Source: Acidimicrobiia bacterium (GTDB lineage: Bacteria > Actinomycetota > Acidimicrobiia > IMCC26256 > JAOSJM01). From it: a stretch of DNA of 64,000 nt. The position numbers were made by a program, and so were the translations under genes. The notes below the pieces were generated by a model. That model searched no databases. It was not told the origin of the DNA and worked only from the letters and a program-made list of their open reading frames with translations. Each line of letters starts with the position of its first letter. Position 1 is the stretch's first letter. Shown here piece after piece: positions 8,737 to 19,636 of the stretch. The stretch covers positions 1,744,001 through 1,808,000 of the forward strand of contig JAOSJM010000001.1 in the NCBI GenBank assembly GCA_027494165.1, written 5' to 3'.

Positions 8737-8967
8737 TCAGGCCGACCGGCGGCGGCGGCGCAGGATCCGGCGGCGCTCCCGCTCGGTGAGCCCGCCCCAC
8801 ACGCCGATCTTCTCGCGTGCGACGAGGGCGTGCTCCAGGCACGCCTGGCGCACCGGGCAGAGCGTGCAGATCTCCTTCGCCTCGTCGGCGTCGTCGTCCT
8901 CGGCCGGGTAGAAGAGCTCGGCGTCGGACCCCCGACACCGGGCCAGCTGGCGCCACGACATGGTCAT
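8737..8967 (-). CDS. WhiB-family iron-sulfur transcription regulator
   Basis: A 76-residue Wbl protein with the four cluster-binding Cys (near residues 11, 34, 37 and 43 from this start, in RCRG and CTLCPVRQAC) and the GVWGG turn followed by an Arg-rich tail (RERRRILRRRRRS) that contacts DNA. Wbl proteins carry a [4Fe-4S] cluster and regulate through sigma factors. Starts are possible at 8970 (GTG), 8967 and 8961 (ATG); a weak GAGAG lies upstream. The 93 bp to the hipB promoter hold no gene that I can see. Confidence 0.9.
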   Translation of the reverse strand: MTMSWRQLARCRGSDAELFYPAEDDDADEAKEICTLCPVRQACLEHALVAREKIGVWGGLTERERRRILRRRRRSA

Positions 8968-9551
8968 CACTCGCTCTCGTCGTCCGCCCGCGCCCGCAGC
9001 CTGCCCGCGACACGGAATCGGTCCAACGCTGCTTCATTCGGCCGGTTCTCCCCCCGACCTGAGGGGAACCCGCCCGTAGGATGGGCCCGTGGACGCCCGA
9101 TCCGAGCCGGCCGGCGGTGCCGGTCCCACGGTCGACCCCGTGGCGGCGCTGCGGGGCGCGCTCGCGGGCCTCGCCGTCATCGTCCCGGTGACCGTGGCGG
9201 CGGCGGTCGTCGACCGCTGGGTGACCGACCTCGAGGACTCGGCGTGGTCGGTCCCGTTCACCCTGGCGATCCTCGCCGCCTACCTCGTCGCCGGGCTGCG
9301 GGCCGGCCTCGACGCCCCGACCGCGCCGCTCACGAACGGGGCGCTCGCCGGGGTCGGCGCGGTGGCGCTGTGGATCCCGGTCCGGGTGGCGATCTGGGCC
9401 GTGCGCGAGTCCGACCGGGGCCTCGTCTCGGGCGACGACCCGGCCCTGCCGGCCGGGGAGCTCTTCGGGAACGTCGTGCTGGCGGCGGTGGTCGGGATGG
9501 CCGGCGCGCTCCTGGGTGCCCGCCGGGCCCGGAGGCGCGACAATGGTGACG

Positions 9552-9944
<393 letters not shown>

Positions 9945-9966
9945 ACCACCCGGGCGGGGGGTCCTC

Positions 9967-10389
9967 CTACCCGCCGGGCTCCTCGATCAGGCCCAGCTGC
10001 TGCATCATCGTCATCGAGTCGGTGACGCCCCAGTGCGCGATGGCCTTGTCGTCGCGGATCTGGATGATGTCGATGACCTGCACGTCGAACTTGGAGCCCG
10101 TCGGCGGGATGCCCATGAACTCGCCTCGGTGGGTGCCGGACATGCGAGCGCGCACCACCACCTTGTCGCCCTCCTGGATCACGTCCTCGACGGCGGCGTG
10201 CAGGTCCGGGAACGCCTCACGGAGCGTCGCCATGAACGCCCGCGGGGCTTCCTTCCCGGTGGGCATGCCCGGCATCTCCTCGTGCTCGACGAACTCGTCG
10301 TGGATCAATTCGTCGAGCACGTCGAGGTCACCATTGGTCATGACCTCGTCGTAGAAGCGACGAACCAGCGCCTCGTGATCGGTCGGCAT
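9967..10389 (-). CDS. SnoaL-like ester cyclase family protein
   Basis: A 140-residue single-domain protein of the SnoaL-like/NTF2 fold (ester cyclase subfamily): RRFYDEVMTNGDLDVLDELI at the start, HEEMPGMPTG, EEGDKVVVRARMSGTHRGEF-type strands and a final IQIRDDKAIAHWGVTD. Members form alpha+beta barrels that bind small hydrophobic molecules; the substrate is not evident. GGAGGGGGG lies just before the ATG. It stands alone, convergent with rnpB. Confidence 0.85.
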   Translation of the reverse strand: MPTDHEALVRRFYDEVMTNGDLDVLDELIHDEFVEHEEMPGMPTGKEAPRAFMATLREAFPDLHAAVEDVIQEGDKVVVRARMSGTHRGEFMGIPPTGSKFDVQVIDIIQIRDDKAIAHWGVTDSMTMMQQLGLIEEPGG

Positions 10390-10717
10390 CGGATCCCCCC
10401 TCCGTCGGACGCGGCGACCCGGCCTTCCCCCTCCGTGCGGCCGCGAGCCGGTTCCCGACTATGCCCCCGAGGCCGGAGAGGGTCAACCCACCCGCGGGTG
10501 CGCAGGGCCCTGTCGCGGAGCGGCACGGGCCTCCGCCGCCCCCCACGAGTGACCGGGTCGCCACGGCCAGACCTCCCTGACGTGCAGGTGAACCCCGGGC
10601 AGGGACCAACGGCACCGGCTCGGCGGCCACCGCCTCTGGAAGGACTCGCGGGCGCGACCTACGTTCACAGGAGCGCCGCCGTAGGCGGAGCGGCGGCCCC
10701 GAGACAGGGGGGCAGCC
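10390..10717. promoter_or_regulatory. Intergenic region between SnoaL gene and exoprotein gene
   Basis: I see no gene in these 328 bases. On the plus strand a TACGTT -10-like box (10660-10665) is followed by a GCCGCC...GGCGGC hairpin and a G6 ribosome site just before the ATG at 10718. Positions 10530-10556 are a near copy of the last coding bases of the downstream exoprotein gene (12924-12949), differing by one C in a homopolymer. Confidence 0.4.
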
Positions 10718-12949
10718 ATGGTCACCTCCCGTCCTGCCACACTCCTCCGGCGAGCCCTCGTCGCTGCCGGCACCCTCGCCCTCGCCACCACCGGGCTCCT
10801 CGCCCCGGCCCGACCCGCCGGCGCCCAGACCGTCGTGGTCACCGACCAGTCCGGCCTGGCCTCCGCGTTCGCGAACCCGGCCGTCTCGACGATCATGCTC
10901 GGCACCGACATCACCCTCACCTGCCCCGCCTCCGGCGGCGCGGGTGAGATCACACGCACCGTGGGCGGCGCCGTGACCCTCGACGGCCAGGGCCACACCC
11001 TCCGCCAGGCATGCCCGAACACGGGGGTCGTGTACGCGAACGCCTCGGGAGTGAAGACGACACTCACCATCGACGACCTCAGCGTCACCGGCGGGGCCGG
11101 CGGGAACCCGGTCTTCGTCGGAGGGGACGTCTTCGTGACGAGTTCGACCTTCACCGGGAACTCGGCGTCCCCCGCGAGCGCGAACGGAGTCGTGTTCGCA
11201 CTCTTCGGATCGGCGACGGCCGTCGACTCGACGTTCACCGACAACACCGGAGCGGCCCTCTTCGCCTACTTCGGAGCGGCCACGGCGACACGCTCGCACT
11301 TCGCCTACAACACGGGTGCCGGGGTGGTAAGCGATACGGGTAGCCCGACCACGGTGGTCGACTCGACGTTCATCGGCAACTTCGGGGGCGGCATCAGCGC
11401 CACCTACGAAGTGAACGTCACCCGATCGCACTTCCTCGGCAACCACTCGTCCCGCGACGGCGGCGCGATCTACTCGTGGGGCACGGTGTCGGTCGTCGAC
11501 TCGACCCTCAGCGGGAACTCGGCTTCGCTCGGCGGGGGTGCGATCTTCGCCCTCCAGTCCGTCTCGGTGGAGAACTCGACGATTGCCGGGAACAGCGCTG
11601 GGGACACCGGAGGCGCCATCAACGTCATCTCCCAGGGCTATCCCCCGGCACCGCCGCCGAAGGTCGTGCTGCGCCACGTGACGGTGACGGACAACACATC
11701 GCCTTCGGGGCAGATCTCGTCGGGCGCCTCGTACTCGTTGGAGAGCTTCGGGTCGGTGTTGGATTCGGACGGGCGGAACTGTGGGGCGGGGTTGCTGGTG
11801 GGGGTGGTGTCGGGGTTCAACGTGGCCAGCGACACCTCTTGTGGGCTGGGCGCTCCCACGGACCGCCAGGACGTGACCGACCCGGGCCTGGGCCCCCTGG
11901 GCGACCACGGCGGGCCGACCCCACCCGCCTGCCGGTGACCGGCAGCCCCCTCATCGACGCCATCCCCACCGGCCACTGCGACCCGAACCTGCCCCAGGAC
12001 CAGCGAGGCGTCACCCGCCCCCAGGGGCCCGGCTGCGACATCGGCGCCACCGAAGCCCCCTACACCCCACCACCCCCCGGCCCCGCCGTCACCCCCGGCA
12101 CCGCCGTCACCCCCGCCGTCACCCCCGCCGGCTCCTGCACCGCCACCCGACCTCGACGTCGGCGGTGAACAAGCCACCCGCTCGGGCTACTGGATGCTGG
12201 GAGCCGACGGCGCCGTCTACGCCTTCGGAGACGCCCCCTACCTCGGCGGCGCCGCCGCCGCCATGGGCCCCCGACCTTCGGACGCATCGCCATCCACCTC
12301 GAACCCACCCCCACCGGCAACGGCTACTGGATCCTCGACACCACCGGACGCATCCACCCCTACGGCGACGCCCCCCGCTCGGCCACGCCGCCGACTACAT
12401 CCACCTCACCCCCGGCGAGCTCGTCACCAGCCTCTCGGCCACCCCCACCGGCCACGGCGCCTGGGCCTTCACCACCCGAGGACGCGTCATCCCCCTCGGC
12501 GACGCCACCTACCACGGCGACATGAGCGGCACCCCCTCAACGGCCCCGTCCTCGGCTCCATCGCCACCCCCACCGGAGGTGGCTACTACATGGTCGCCAA
12601 CGACGGCGGCATCTTCGCCTTCGGCGACGCCCGCTTCCGCGGCTCCATGGGCGGCATCCCCCTCAACGCCCCCGTCCAAGCCCTCGTCCCCACCCCCCAC
12701 CGGCAACGGCTACTGGCTCGTCGCCTCCGACGGCGGCGTCTTCGCCTTCGGCGACGCCACCTTCCGCGGCTCCATGGGCGGCATCCCCTCAACCGACCCG
12801 TCGTCGGCATGGTCCACTTCGACGCCGGCTACCTCATGGTCGCCAGCGACGGCGGCATCTTCAACTTCTCCGACCACCCCTTCCACGGCAGCCTCGGCAA
12901 CACCCCACCCCTCTGGCCCATCACCTCCGCCGCCCCCACGAGTGACCGG
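10530..12949 (+). repeat. 26/27-bp direct repeat flanking the first exoprotein gene
   Basis: CCTCCGCCGCCCCC(C) followed by ACGAGTGACCGG occurs at 10530-10556 and again at 12924-12949. The copies differ only by one C in the homopolymer. The second copy is coding (near the 3' end of the exoprotein gene); the first is intergenic, 162 bp before its start. It may be the leftover 3' end of a lost tandem paralogue. Confidence 0.6.
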
Positions 12950-12973
12950 AACCACCCCGTCCGGCCGATGTGA
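10718..12973 (+). CDS. Exported beta-helix protein with choice-of-anchor Q and GYW-repeat domains (seven frameshifts)
   Basis: The protein begins with an Arg-rich N-region and hydrophobic signal peptide cut near ARPAGAQ. About 330 residues of right-handed beta-helix repeats follow ([30 protein letters not shown]), then a choice-of-anchor Q block ([20 protein letters not shown]), a Pro/Thr linker, and six GYW-type repeats ([17 protein letters not shown] and relatives). Read as printed, the frame breaks seven times (near 11922, 12125, 12268, 12378, 12535, 12695 and 12787). Every break is one C gained or lost in a C run, and the corrected protein is about 752 residues. It could be a decaying gene, but the conserved codons argue for sequence error. 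Likely a cell-surface or secreted protein. Confidence 0.75.
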
Positions 12974-13092
12974 CGGGTCCTCGCGACCCCGCGACGTCGG
13001 CGCTCGGTGAGCGGCCGGCGACCCTCCGCAACCACGCGCTTACACCCGCCCGGGTCCCTCCTACATTGGGCGCTCGTCGCCTCGTAGCGAGG

Positions 13093-15250
13093 ATGCTCAC
13101 CACCCTCCCAATGATCATCCGTCCCCGTCGCGCGTTCCCGGTCCTCGCCGCCGCGGTCCTGCTCACCGCCTCGGTGTCCGCGCTCGACGCGCGGTTCGCA
13201 CGACCCGCCCACGCGGTCTCCGTCACGGTGACGAACCAGGCCGCCCTCGCCACCGCCTTCGCCGACCCGAACGTGTCCACCATCGTCCTGGGCGCCGACG
13301 TCACGCTCACCTGCGTGCTCGCCGGAGGCGTCGGGACGCTCGAGCGGACCACCGACGTCCCGGTCCTCCTCGACGGCGCCGGTCGCACGCTCCGCCAGGC
13401 GTGCCCGGCCACCCCGGTCATGACCGCGGGCACCGGGAGCCCCGCCACCGTGCTGACCCTCGTCGACCTCACCGTCACCGGCGGCTCGGGGGGCACGCCG
13501 GTGTTCGTCGACGGATCGGTGGTCGTCTCGGGCTCCACGTTCACCGGGAACACCGCGGGGACCGCCCCGAGCCTCGACGCCGTCGTCGTCGCCTTCTGGT
13601 CCGCGACGGTCACGGGCTCGACCTTCGTCGACAACACCGGGCCCGGCCTCATGGCGCTGTTCGGGTCGGCCACCGTCCGGACCTCGACGTTCGCCGACAA
13701 CACCGGCGCGGGCGTCGTGAACTTCGAGGGCGCCCCGACGACCGTGACCGACTCGACGTTCCGCGCCAACCGGGCCGGCGGCCTCAACGCGTTCTACGGC
13801 GCGACGATCACCCGCTCCTCGTTCGTCGACAACTCGACGCCCTTCGCCGGAGCCGCCGTCACCGCCGGCTCGGGCCCCGTCTCCGTCACCGACTCCGTCC
13901 TCAGCGGGAACACGGCCTCCGACGGCGGTGGCGCCGTCGCCGGGATGGACTCGGTCTCCATCGCGAACTCGACCGTCGTCGGGAACCGCGCCGGCGGGGC
14001 CGGCGGGGCCGTCGCCGTCTCCACCCGCCCCTTCCCGACGACATCACCTCCGGGGACGATCACCCTCCGCCACGCCACCCTCACCGGCAACACCTCGCCG
14101 GGAGGGCAGCTCGCCCCGCTCGTCTCACCCTCCTACGGGCTCGTCGGCTCCGCGTCGATCCTGACGTCGGCCCCGGCGACCTCCGGCTGCGGTCCCGGGC
14201 TGGCGTCCACGTCGTCGGGCGGCCACAACCACGCCGGCGACTCCTCGTGCGGTCTCACCGACCCGACCGACCGCCAGGACGCGGGCGACCCGGGCCTCGC
14301 CCCGCTGGCCGACCACGGGGGGTCGACGGCCACGCGCCCGCCGCTCCCGGGAAGTCCCGTGGTCGACGCGATCAGCCCGGCCCGGTGCGACCCCGACCTC
14401 CCGGCCGACCAGCGCGGGGTTCCCCGACCGCAGGGACCCGGGTGCGACATCGGGGCGGCCGAGCTGGACCTGGGCGTGCGATCGGCGACCCTGGGCGGGT
14501 CCGGTTACTGGCTCACGGCGGCCGACGGCGGCATCTTCGCCTTCGGCGACGCCGGCTTCCACGGCAGCACCGGCAACCTCGCCCTCAACCAGCCCATCGT
14601 CGCCATGGCCGCCACCCCCACCGGGAACGGCTACTGGCTCGTCGCCGCCGACGGCGGCATCTTCGCCTTCGGCGACGCCACCTTCCACGGCAGCACCGGC
14701 AACCTCACCCTCAACCAACCCATCGTCGCCATGGCCGCCACCCCCACCGGCGACGGCTACTGGCTCGTCGCCGCCGACGGCGGCATCTTCGCCTTCGGCG
14801 ACGCCACCTTCCACGGCAGCACCGGCAACCTCACCCTCAACCAACCCATCGTCGGCACGGCCGCCACCCCCACCGGGAACGGCTACTGGCTCGTCGCCGC
14901 CGACGGCGGCATCTTCGCCTTCGGCGACGCCACCTTCCACGGCAGCACCGGCAACCTCACCCTCAACCAACCCATCGTCGGCACGGCCCCCACCCCCCAC
15001 CGGCGACGGCTACTGGCTCGTCGCCGCCGACGGCGGCATCTTCGCCTTCGGCGACGCCGGCTTCCACGGCAGCACCGGCAACCTCACCCTCAACCAACCC
15101 ATCGTCGGCACGGCCCCCACCCCCACCGGCGACGGCTACTGGCTCGTCGCCGCCGACGGCGGCATCTTCGCCTTCGGCGACGCCACCTTCCACGGCAGCA
15201 CCGGCAACCTCACCCTCAACGAGGCGATCACGGGCATGACGGCGACCTGA
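13093..15250 (+). CDS. Exported beta-helix protein with GYW-repeat C-terminus (one frameshift)
   Basis: A paralogue of the preceding exoprotein: signal peptide ([17 protein letters not shown]), beta-helix repeats ([36 protein letters not shown]), a choice-of-anchor Q block ([20 protein letters not shown]) and six near-identical 42-residue [10 protein letters not shown] repeats to the end. The frame breaks once near 14995, where a C6 run replaces the C5 found in the otherwise identical next repeat copy; removing one C gives 718 residues ending GMTAT. The ATG at 13093 follows GCGAGG closely and an ATG at 13111 is an alternative. Probably surface-exposed; function unknown. Confidence 0.82.
14503..15247 (+). 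repeat. Six 126-bp coding repeats ([10 protein letters not shown])
   Basis: Six tandem units of 126 bp, each encoding 42 residues of the form [17 protein letters not shown], then [15 protein letters not shown] and an APTPTG linker. Units 2-6 are almost identical at DNA level, much closer than the coding repeats in the other two GYW-repeat genes, which suggests recent expansion or gene conversion. The single-C difference near 14995 between units 4 and 5 breaks the frame. Confidence 0.9.
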
Positions 15251-15274
15251 GCCTCCGGCGTCGGCGAGACCCGG

Positions 15275-17422
15275 TCAGATGCCGACGGCGGTCAGCGGCG
15301 GGCGTGGACGGTGGACGACCTCCAGGCCGCCGGCACCGGTCACCTCGACGCCGCCGTCCTCGACGTGCACCCCGAGCCTCCGGCCGGCGACCTCGATCCC
15401 CTCGACCCGCAGGCGGCCGATCCACGGCGGGAGCTCGGGGTGCACCCAGACCTGCCCGCGAGGGGCCCACGGCTCCAGGCGCAGCAGGGTGCGCAACCAG
15501 AGCAGGGGGGCGGCGGCCGCCCAGGCCTGCGGCGAGCAGGAGGCCGGGTAGGCGGCGGGGACGGGCAGCTCGTCGCGCGAGAAGCCGGCGAACAGCTCCG
15601 GGAGGCGCCCACCCCGGGCGGTCGCCACCGCGAGCTGCCCCTCGATGATCCGGTGCGCCTCCTCCACGAAGCCGTACCGGGCCAGGCCCGCCGCGCAGAG
15701 GGCGTTGTCGTGGGGCCAGACCGACCCGTTGTGGTAGCTGACCGGGTTGTAGGCGGCCATGTCGGTGGCCAGCGTCCGCACACCCCAACCCGAGAACATC
15801 TCGGGTGAGACGAGCCGTCGGGCCACGAGCCCGGCGCGCTCCGGGTCCACGATCCCCGTCCACAGGCAGTGGCCCACGTTCGAGGCCAGGGCGTCGACGG
15901 GCCGCTTGTCGGCGTCGAGGCCGAGCGCGTACCAGCCCCGTTCCTCGAGCCAGAAGTCCTCGTTGAACCGCTGCCGCAGCTCCCGGGCCCGGGCGGCGCA
16001 CCGCTCGAAGGTCTCCGCGTCGCCCATCTCCTGCGCGAAGTGCGCCCGGGCCACGTAGGCGGCGTAGACGTACCCCTGCACCTCGCAGAGCGCGATCGGG
16101 GTCCTGGGGAACTCGCCCCCGGCGAACCGGACGCCGTCCCAGGAGTCCTTCCAGCCCTGGTTGGCCAGCCCGGCGGGGGTCTGCCGCTGGTACTCGACGT
16201 AGCCGTCGCCGTCGCGGTCGCCGAACCGCTCGATCCACTCGAGGGCCCGGTCGACGTTGGGCAGGAGACGCTCCACCAGGTCCTCGCCGCCGGCCCAGCG
16301 GCGCAGCTCCCCGAGGAGCATGACGAACAGCGGCGTCGCGTCGATCGAGCCGTAGTAGACCGTGCCCTCCCGTAGGGCCAGCCCGCTCGCCCCGCCGAAG
16401 CGCATCTCGTGGAGGATCTTGCCGGGCTCCTCCTCGGTCTCCGGGTCGACGTCGGTGCCCTGGAAGCGGGCCAGCGTCTCCAGCACCCCGCGGGCGATCG
16501 ACGGGTCGGCGATCAGGGTCATCCACGCGGTCAGCAGGGAGTCGCGCCCGAAGACCGTCATGAACCACGGTGCCCCGGCGGCGAGGATCGGGAGCTCGGG
16601 GTGCTCGGGGTCGAAGATCCGCAGCGCCCCGAGGTCCTCGCCCGACCGGAGGACGGCGGCACCGAGGTCGGGCGGGTCGGTCCCGACCGACGGGAGGATC
16701 GCCCGCCAGGTGGCCAGGCGCTGCGACGGCACGGCCTCGACGTCGGTGACGCCGCACCCGAAGCGGGGCGCGATCGGCGACCCGGCCAGCACCACCGACA
16801 CCTCGAGGCACTCCTCCCAGGACTCGCCCGGCTCGAGACGGAGGCGCCACACCGCCACCCCGGGCTCGACGGCGGCGGGCGACGAGAGCCGCACCACGAC
16901 CTCCTTGTCGACCCGGTCGCCGAGGCTGGCGAAGCACAGGCCGCGGTCGTCGACCCGGACGCGGTGCCGGACCCGCGACCGCACCCGTCCCTCCTTGACC
17001 TCGAAGAGGCTGGCGAAGTCGACGTCGCACACGAGCTCGACGACGACCGGAACCGGGTCGAGCCCGTGGTTGGTGACGCTCACCCGTTCCCGCATGCCCT
17101 GGCCGACGTGGCGGCGGCGGAACACCACGAGCTCGGCGTCCGCCCGGCCGGGCGCGGGGCTCCCGTGCCCGACGAACGTCGCCGCGAACGGGTCGGGGAC
17201 GGAGACGGCGAGGGGCTCGAGCCGGGTGCCGTTGACCCGCAGCTCCCAGCGCGAGAGCACCCGGGTGTCGAGGACGAAGAGGCCGTGGAGCATCTCGGGG
17301 ACGACGTCGCCGGTGCGGCCGCTCCGGCAGAACGTCTGCCCCTCGACGAGGGTGACGTCACCGTCGAACGTGCCCAGCGAGGGCACCGGCCCCTGGTGGA
17401 TCCACGGGGAGGGCTCGGTCAC
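15275..17422 (-). CDS. Amylo-alpha-1,6-glucosidase / glycogen debranching-type enzyme
   Basis: A 715-residue protein with an N-terminal debranching-enzyme beta-sandwich domain ([31 protein letters not shown], about residues 25-210) and a C-terminal (alpha/alpha)6 glucosidase domain (residues 280-680) with [50 protein letters not shown] and [11 protein letters not shown]. It should hydrolyse alpha-1,6 branch points or related glucosides. The GTG at 17422 overlaps the stop of the upstream GT4 gene by four bases, so the two work together, probably in glycogen or compatible-solute glucoside metabolism. It converges with the exoprotein gene 24 bp away. Confidence 0.9.
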   Translation of the reverse strand: MTEPSPWIHQGPVPSLGTFDGDVTLVEGQTFCRSGRTGDVVPEMLHGLFVLDTRVLSRWELRVNGTRLEPLAVSVPDPFAATFVGHGSPAPGRADAELVVFRRRHVGQGMRERVSVTNHGLDPVPVVVELVCDVDFASLFEVKEGRVRSRVRHRVRVDDRGLCFASLGDRVDKEVVVRLSSPAAVEPGVAVWRLRLEPGESWEECLEVSVVLAGSPIAPRFGCGVTDVEAVPSQRLATWRAILPSVGTDPPDLGAAVLRSGEDLGALRIFDPEHPELPILAAGAPWFMTVFGRDSLLTAWMTLIADPSIARGVLETLARFQGTDVDPETEEEPGKILHEMRFGGASGLALREGTVYYGSIDATPLFVMLLGELRRWAGGEDLVERLLPNVDRALEWIERFGDRDGDGYVEYQRQTPAGLANQGWKDSWDGVRFAGGEFPRTPIALCEVQGYVYAAYVARAHFAQEMGDAETFERCAARARELRQRFNEDFWLEERGWYALGLDADKRPVDALASNVGHCLWTGIVDPERAGLVARRLVSPEMFSGWGVRTLATDMAAYNPVSYHNGSVWPHDNALCAAGLARYGFVEEAHRIIEGQLAVATARGGRLPELFAGFSRDELPVPAAYPASCSPQAWAAAAPLLWLRTLLRLEPWAPRGQVWVHPELPPWIGRLRVEGIEVAGRRLGVHVEDGGVEVTGAGGLEVVHRPRPPLTAVGI

Positions 17423-18471
17423 CGTGCCCGTCCCGGCGCCCCGGCCAGGACCCGCTCGTACAGGGCGACGTGGTCGACCACCATCCGCGCGGTCGAGAAC
17501 CTCGCTTCGACCGCCTCCCGGCACGCGTGCCGGTCCAGCTCGCCCACCTGGTGGAGCCGCTCGACCAGTTCGTCGACGCCGTCGCAGAGGAAGCCGGTCA
17601 CGCCGTGGTCGACGATCTCGGGCGCCGCCCCCTCCCGGTAGGCCAGCACGGGGGTCCCGCAGGCGAGCGCCTCGATCATCACGAGTCCGAACGGCTCGGG
17701 CCACCGGATCGGGTTGACGAGGGCCCGGGCCCCACCGAGCAGCCCGAGCTTCTCCTCGCGCGAGACCTCGCCGAGGTACACCACGTCCTCGTCGAGGAGG
17801 GGCTCCACCCGGGCCTGGAAGTACTCGCGCTCCCACTTCTCGCGCATCTTGGCCGCCATGAGCAGCCGGACGCCGGCCTTCCGCGCCGCCAGCGCGGCCC
17901 GGAACGCCCCCTTCTCCGGAGCCATGCGGCCGAGGAACAGGAAGTACTCGCCCCGGTCGTCGCCGGCACCGCTTCCCGGCGCGTGGTCCTCCAGGTCGAT
18001 GCCGTGGTGGATGACCGCGGCCACGTGCAGGCCGTCGGCCCTCGACGCCTGGTCGTGGCTGACGGCGATGATCGGGACCCGGTCACCGATGGCCCGGTAG
18101 AGCTCCGTGAGCTCCTCCCCGAACGGGCCGTGGTTGGTGGTCACGACCGGCAGGTCGGGGAACCGCCGGGCGTACACCGGGCCGATGAGCGTGTGGTCGT
18201 GGACGAGGTCGGCACCCCACCCGACGAGCGCGTCGTAGCCCCGGACCAGGTGGCGCAGCTCGATGGCCGCGAAGCCGATGCGGTCCCCCTCCGAGGCCTC
18301 GAGGACCCAGCCCCTGGGCACGGGGCACGTCGAGTCCCCGGTGGTCCACAGCAGCACCTCGTGGCCGGCGGCGACGAGGCCCCGGGCCAGCCGGTCCACG
18401 ACCGCCTCGGTCCCTCCGTAGCCCGTGGGGGGCACCGGGGCCCAGGGCGGCGCCATGATCCCGATCCGCAT
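17419..18471 (-). CDS. GT4-family glycosyltransferase
   Basis: A 350-residue GT-B fold glycosyltransferase of family 4: N-terminal GYGGTEAVVDRLARGLVAAGHE, HDHTLIGP and VTTNHGPF, then FLFLGRMAPEKG and the donor-binding WPEPFGLVMIEALACGTPVLAY with the E-x7-E pair, and GAAPEIVDHGVTGFL. It transfers a sugar from a nucleotide donor; the acceptor is unknown. AGGAGG precedes both a TTG at 18477 and the ATG at 18471; I use the ATG. A TACCGT -10-like box lies about 50 bp upstream. It is coupled to the debranching-type enzyme. Confidence 0.9.
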   Translation of the reverse strand: MRIGIMAPPWAPVPPTGYGGTEAVVDRLARGLVAAGHEVLLWTTGDSTCPVPRGWVLEASEGDRIGFAAIELRHLVRGYDALVGWGADLVHDHTLIGPVYARRFPDLPVVTTNHGPFGEELTELYRAIGDRVPIIAVSHDQASRADGLHVAAVIHHGIDLEDHAPGSGAGDDRGEYFLFLGRMAPEKGAFRAALAARKAGVRLLMAAKMREKWEREYFQARVEPLLDEDVVYLGEVSREEKLGLLGGARALVNPIRWPEPFGLVMIEALACGTPVLAYREGAAPEIVDHGVTGFLCDGVDELVERLHQVGELDRHACREAVEARFSTARMVVDHVALYERVLAGAPGRAR

Positions 18472-18608
18472 GGCCAAACGCTCCTCCTCGGGACGCGCGC
18501 TCGGGTGGCCGAGATCGCACCAACGGTACCGGGACGGGCTCCGAGCCGCGTGGGCGGCCCGGGCGTCACCTGGACCTCACCCGAGTTGGCCGCGCTAGCG
18601 TCCCTCGC

Positions 18609-19626
18609 GTGACCGAGGCGAGTCCTCCCCCCGGGCGCCCGCCGGTCCGCTGGGACGACGACGTCGACGACGTGCTCGACGGCGACCTGACGACCGCGCT
18701 GGCCTACGTCACCCCCGCCGGTGGCGCCGTTCCCGCCGTCATCGCGCCGTGCGGCCTGCGCGACCGCGACGCCGGCACCGTCACGTTCACGACCTCGCTC
18801 GGATTCTCCCGGAAGCTCGAACGGATCCTCGCCGACCCCCGCGTGGCGCTCGCCTACCACGCCCGCGACCACGGCTTCGCCACCGGCTCCCGGTTCGTGC
18901 TCGTCCAGGGGATCGCCGGCGTCGACCTGGATCCGGACTTCGCCCGGCTCCGTCCCCTGCTGCCGCGGATCGAGCGCCACCTCGGGGCACCGAGGCGCAG
19001 CCGCTTCTGGGACCGCTGGCTGCGCGAGTACTACGCGGACCGCGCCGTCGTGACCGTCCGGGTCGAGCGGGTCGTCTCGTGGCCGGAGCTCGACGCCCGG
19101 GGGGAAGCGGCGGTCGCCGGGGACCCCGCCCCTCCGACCCCCCACCGCCCAGGATCCGCCCAGGGGCGGGACGGAGCCCAGGGTGGCCGTCGCGCGCCTC
19201 GCCCGCCGCCTCGAACGGCTCCCCCACCGGCTGCTCGCCTACCGCCAGGCCGACGGCTATCCGTCGGTGGTCCCGGTCGCCCTCGGTCGCCACGACGACC
19301 ACGGCCTCCGGCTCGTCGTCCCGCCGGGCCTCCTGCCCCCGGGGGGCCGGAGGGCCGGGTTGCTCGGCCACGCCTACCGGCCCCAGCTCATCGGGCTCGA
19401 GGCCGTCACCACCACGGGATGGCTCGAGGTCGCCCCGGACACCGGCGTCGCCGTCTACGCGCCCCACACGGCGAAGCGCTACCGCGCGCCGGCGAACAAG
19501 ACCGCGTTGCTGCTCAAGAACGGTCTCCTCGCCAAGGTGGGGCTCCGCCGGGCGAGGAGGCAGGGCGTCCCCGAGCACCTCGCCGATCTCGCCGCCGGGT
19601 CCGCGGCCCCGGCCCCCGGCGCCTGA
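18609..19626 (+). CDS. Two-domain pyridoxamine-phosphate-oxidase-like (FMN-binding split barrel) protein, one frameshift
   Basis: The first half (TTALAYVTPAGGAVPAVIAP, FTTSLGFSRKLERILADPRV, FATGSRFVLVQGIAGVD) is a PNPOx-like split barrel that usually binds FMN or F420. The second half (HRLLAYRQADGYPSVVPVAL, WLEVAPDTGVAVYAPHTAKR) looks like a second, more divergent barrel. One extra C in a C6 run near 19141 splits the frame; corrected length is 338 residues. The GTG start follows a TAGCGT -10 box (18596-18601) by seven bases, so the transcript is leaderless. Likely an oxidoreductase or cofactor-binding protein of unknown substrate. Confidence 0.7.
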
Positions 19627-19636
19627 GGCGCCCCGC

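Noticed and set aside
10530-12949. Insertion sequence or attachment sites around the first exoprotein gene
   Set aside because: There is no transposase or integrase, no terminal inverted repeats, and one repeat copy is plain coding sequence of the gene.
10718-12973. Calling the first exoprotein a pseudogene
   Set aside because: All seven breaks are single bases in C runs with intact motifs on both sides, the same error type as in essential-looking genes of the window.
14503-15247. Regular direct repeats that could suggest a CRISPR array
   Set aside because: The 126-bp units are coding, encode [10 protein letters not shown] repeats throughout and have no spacers.
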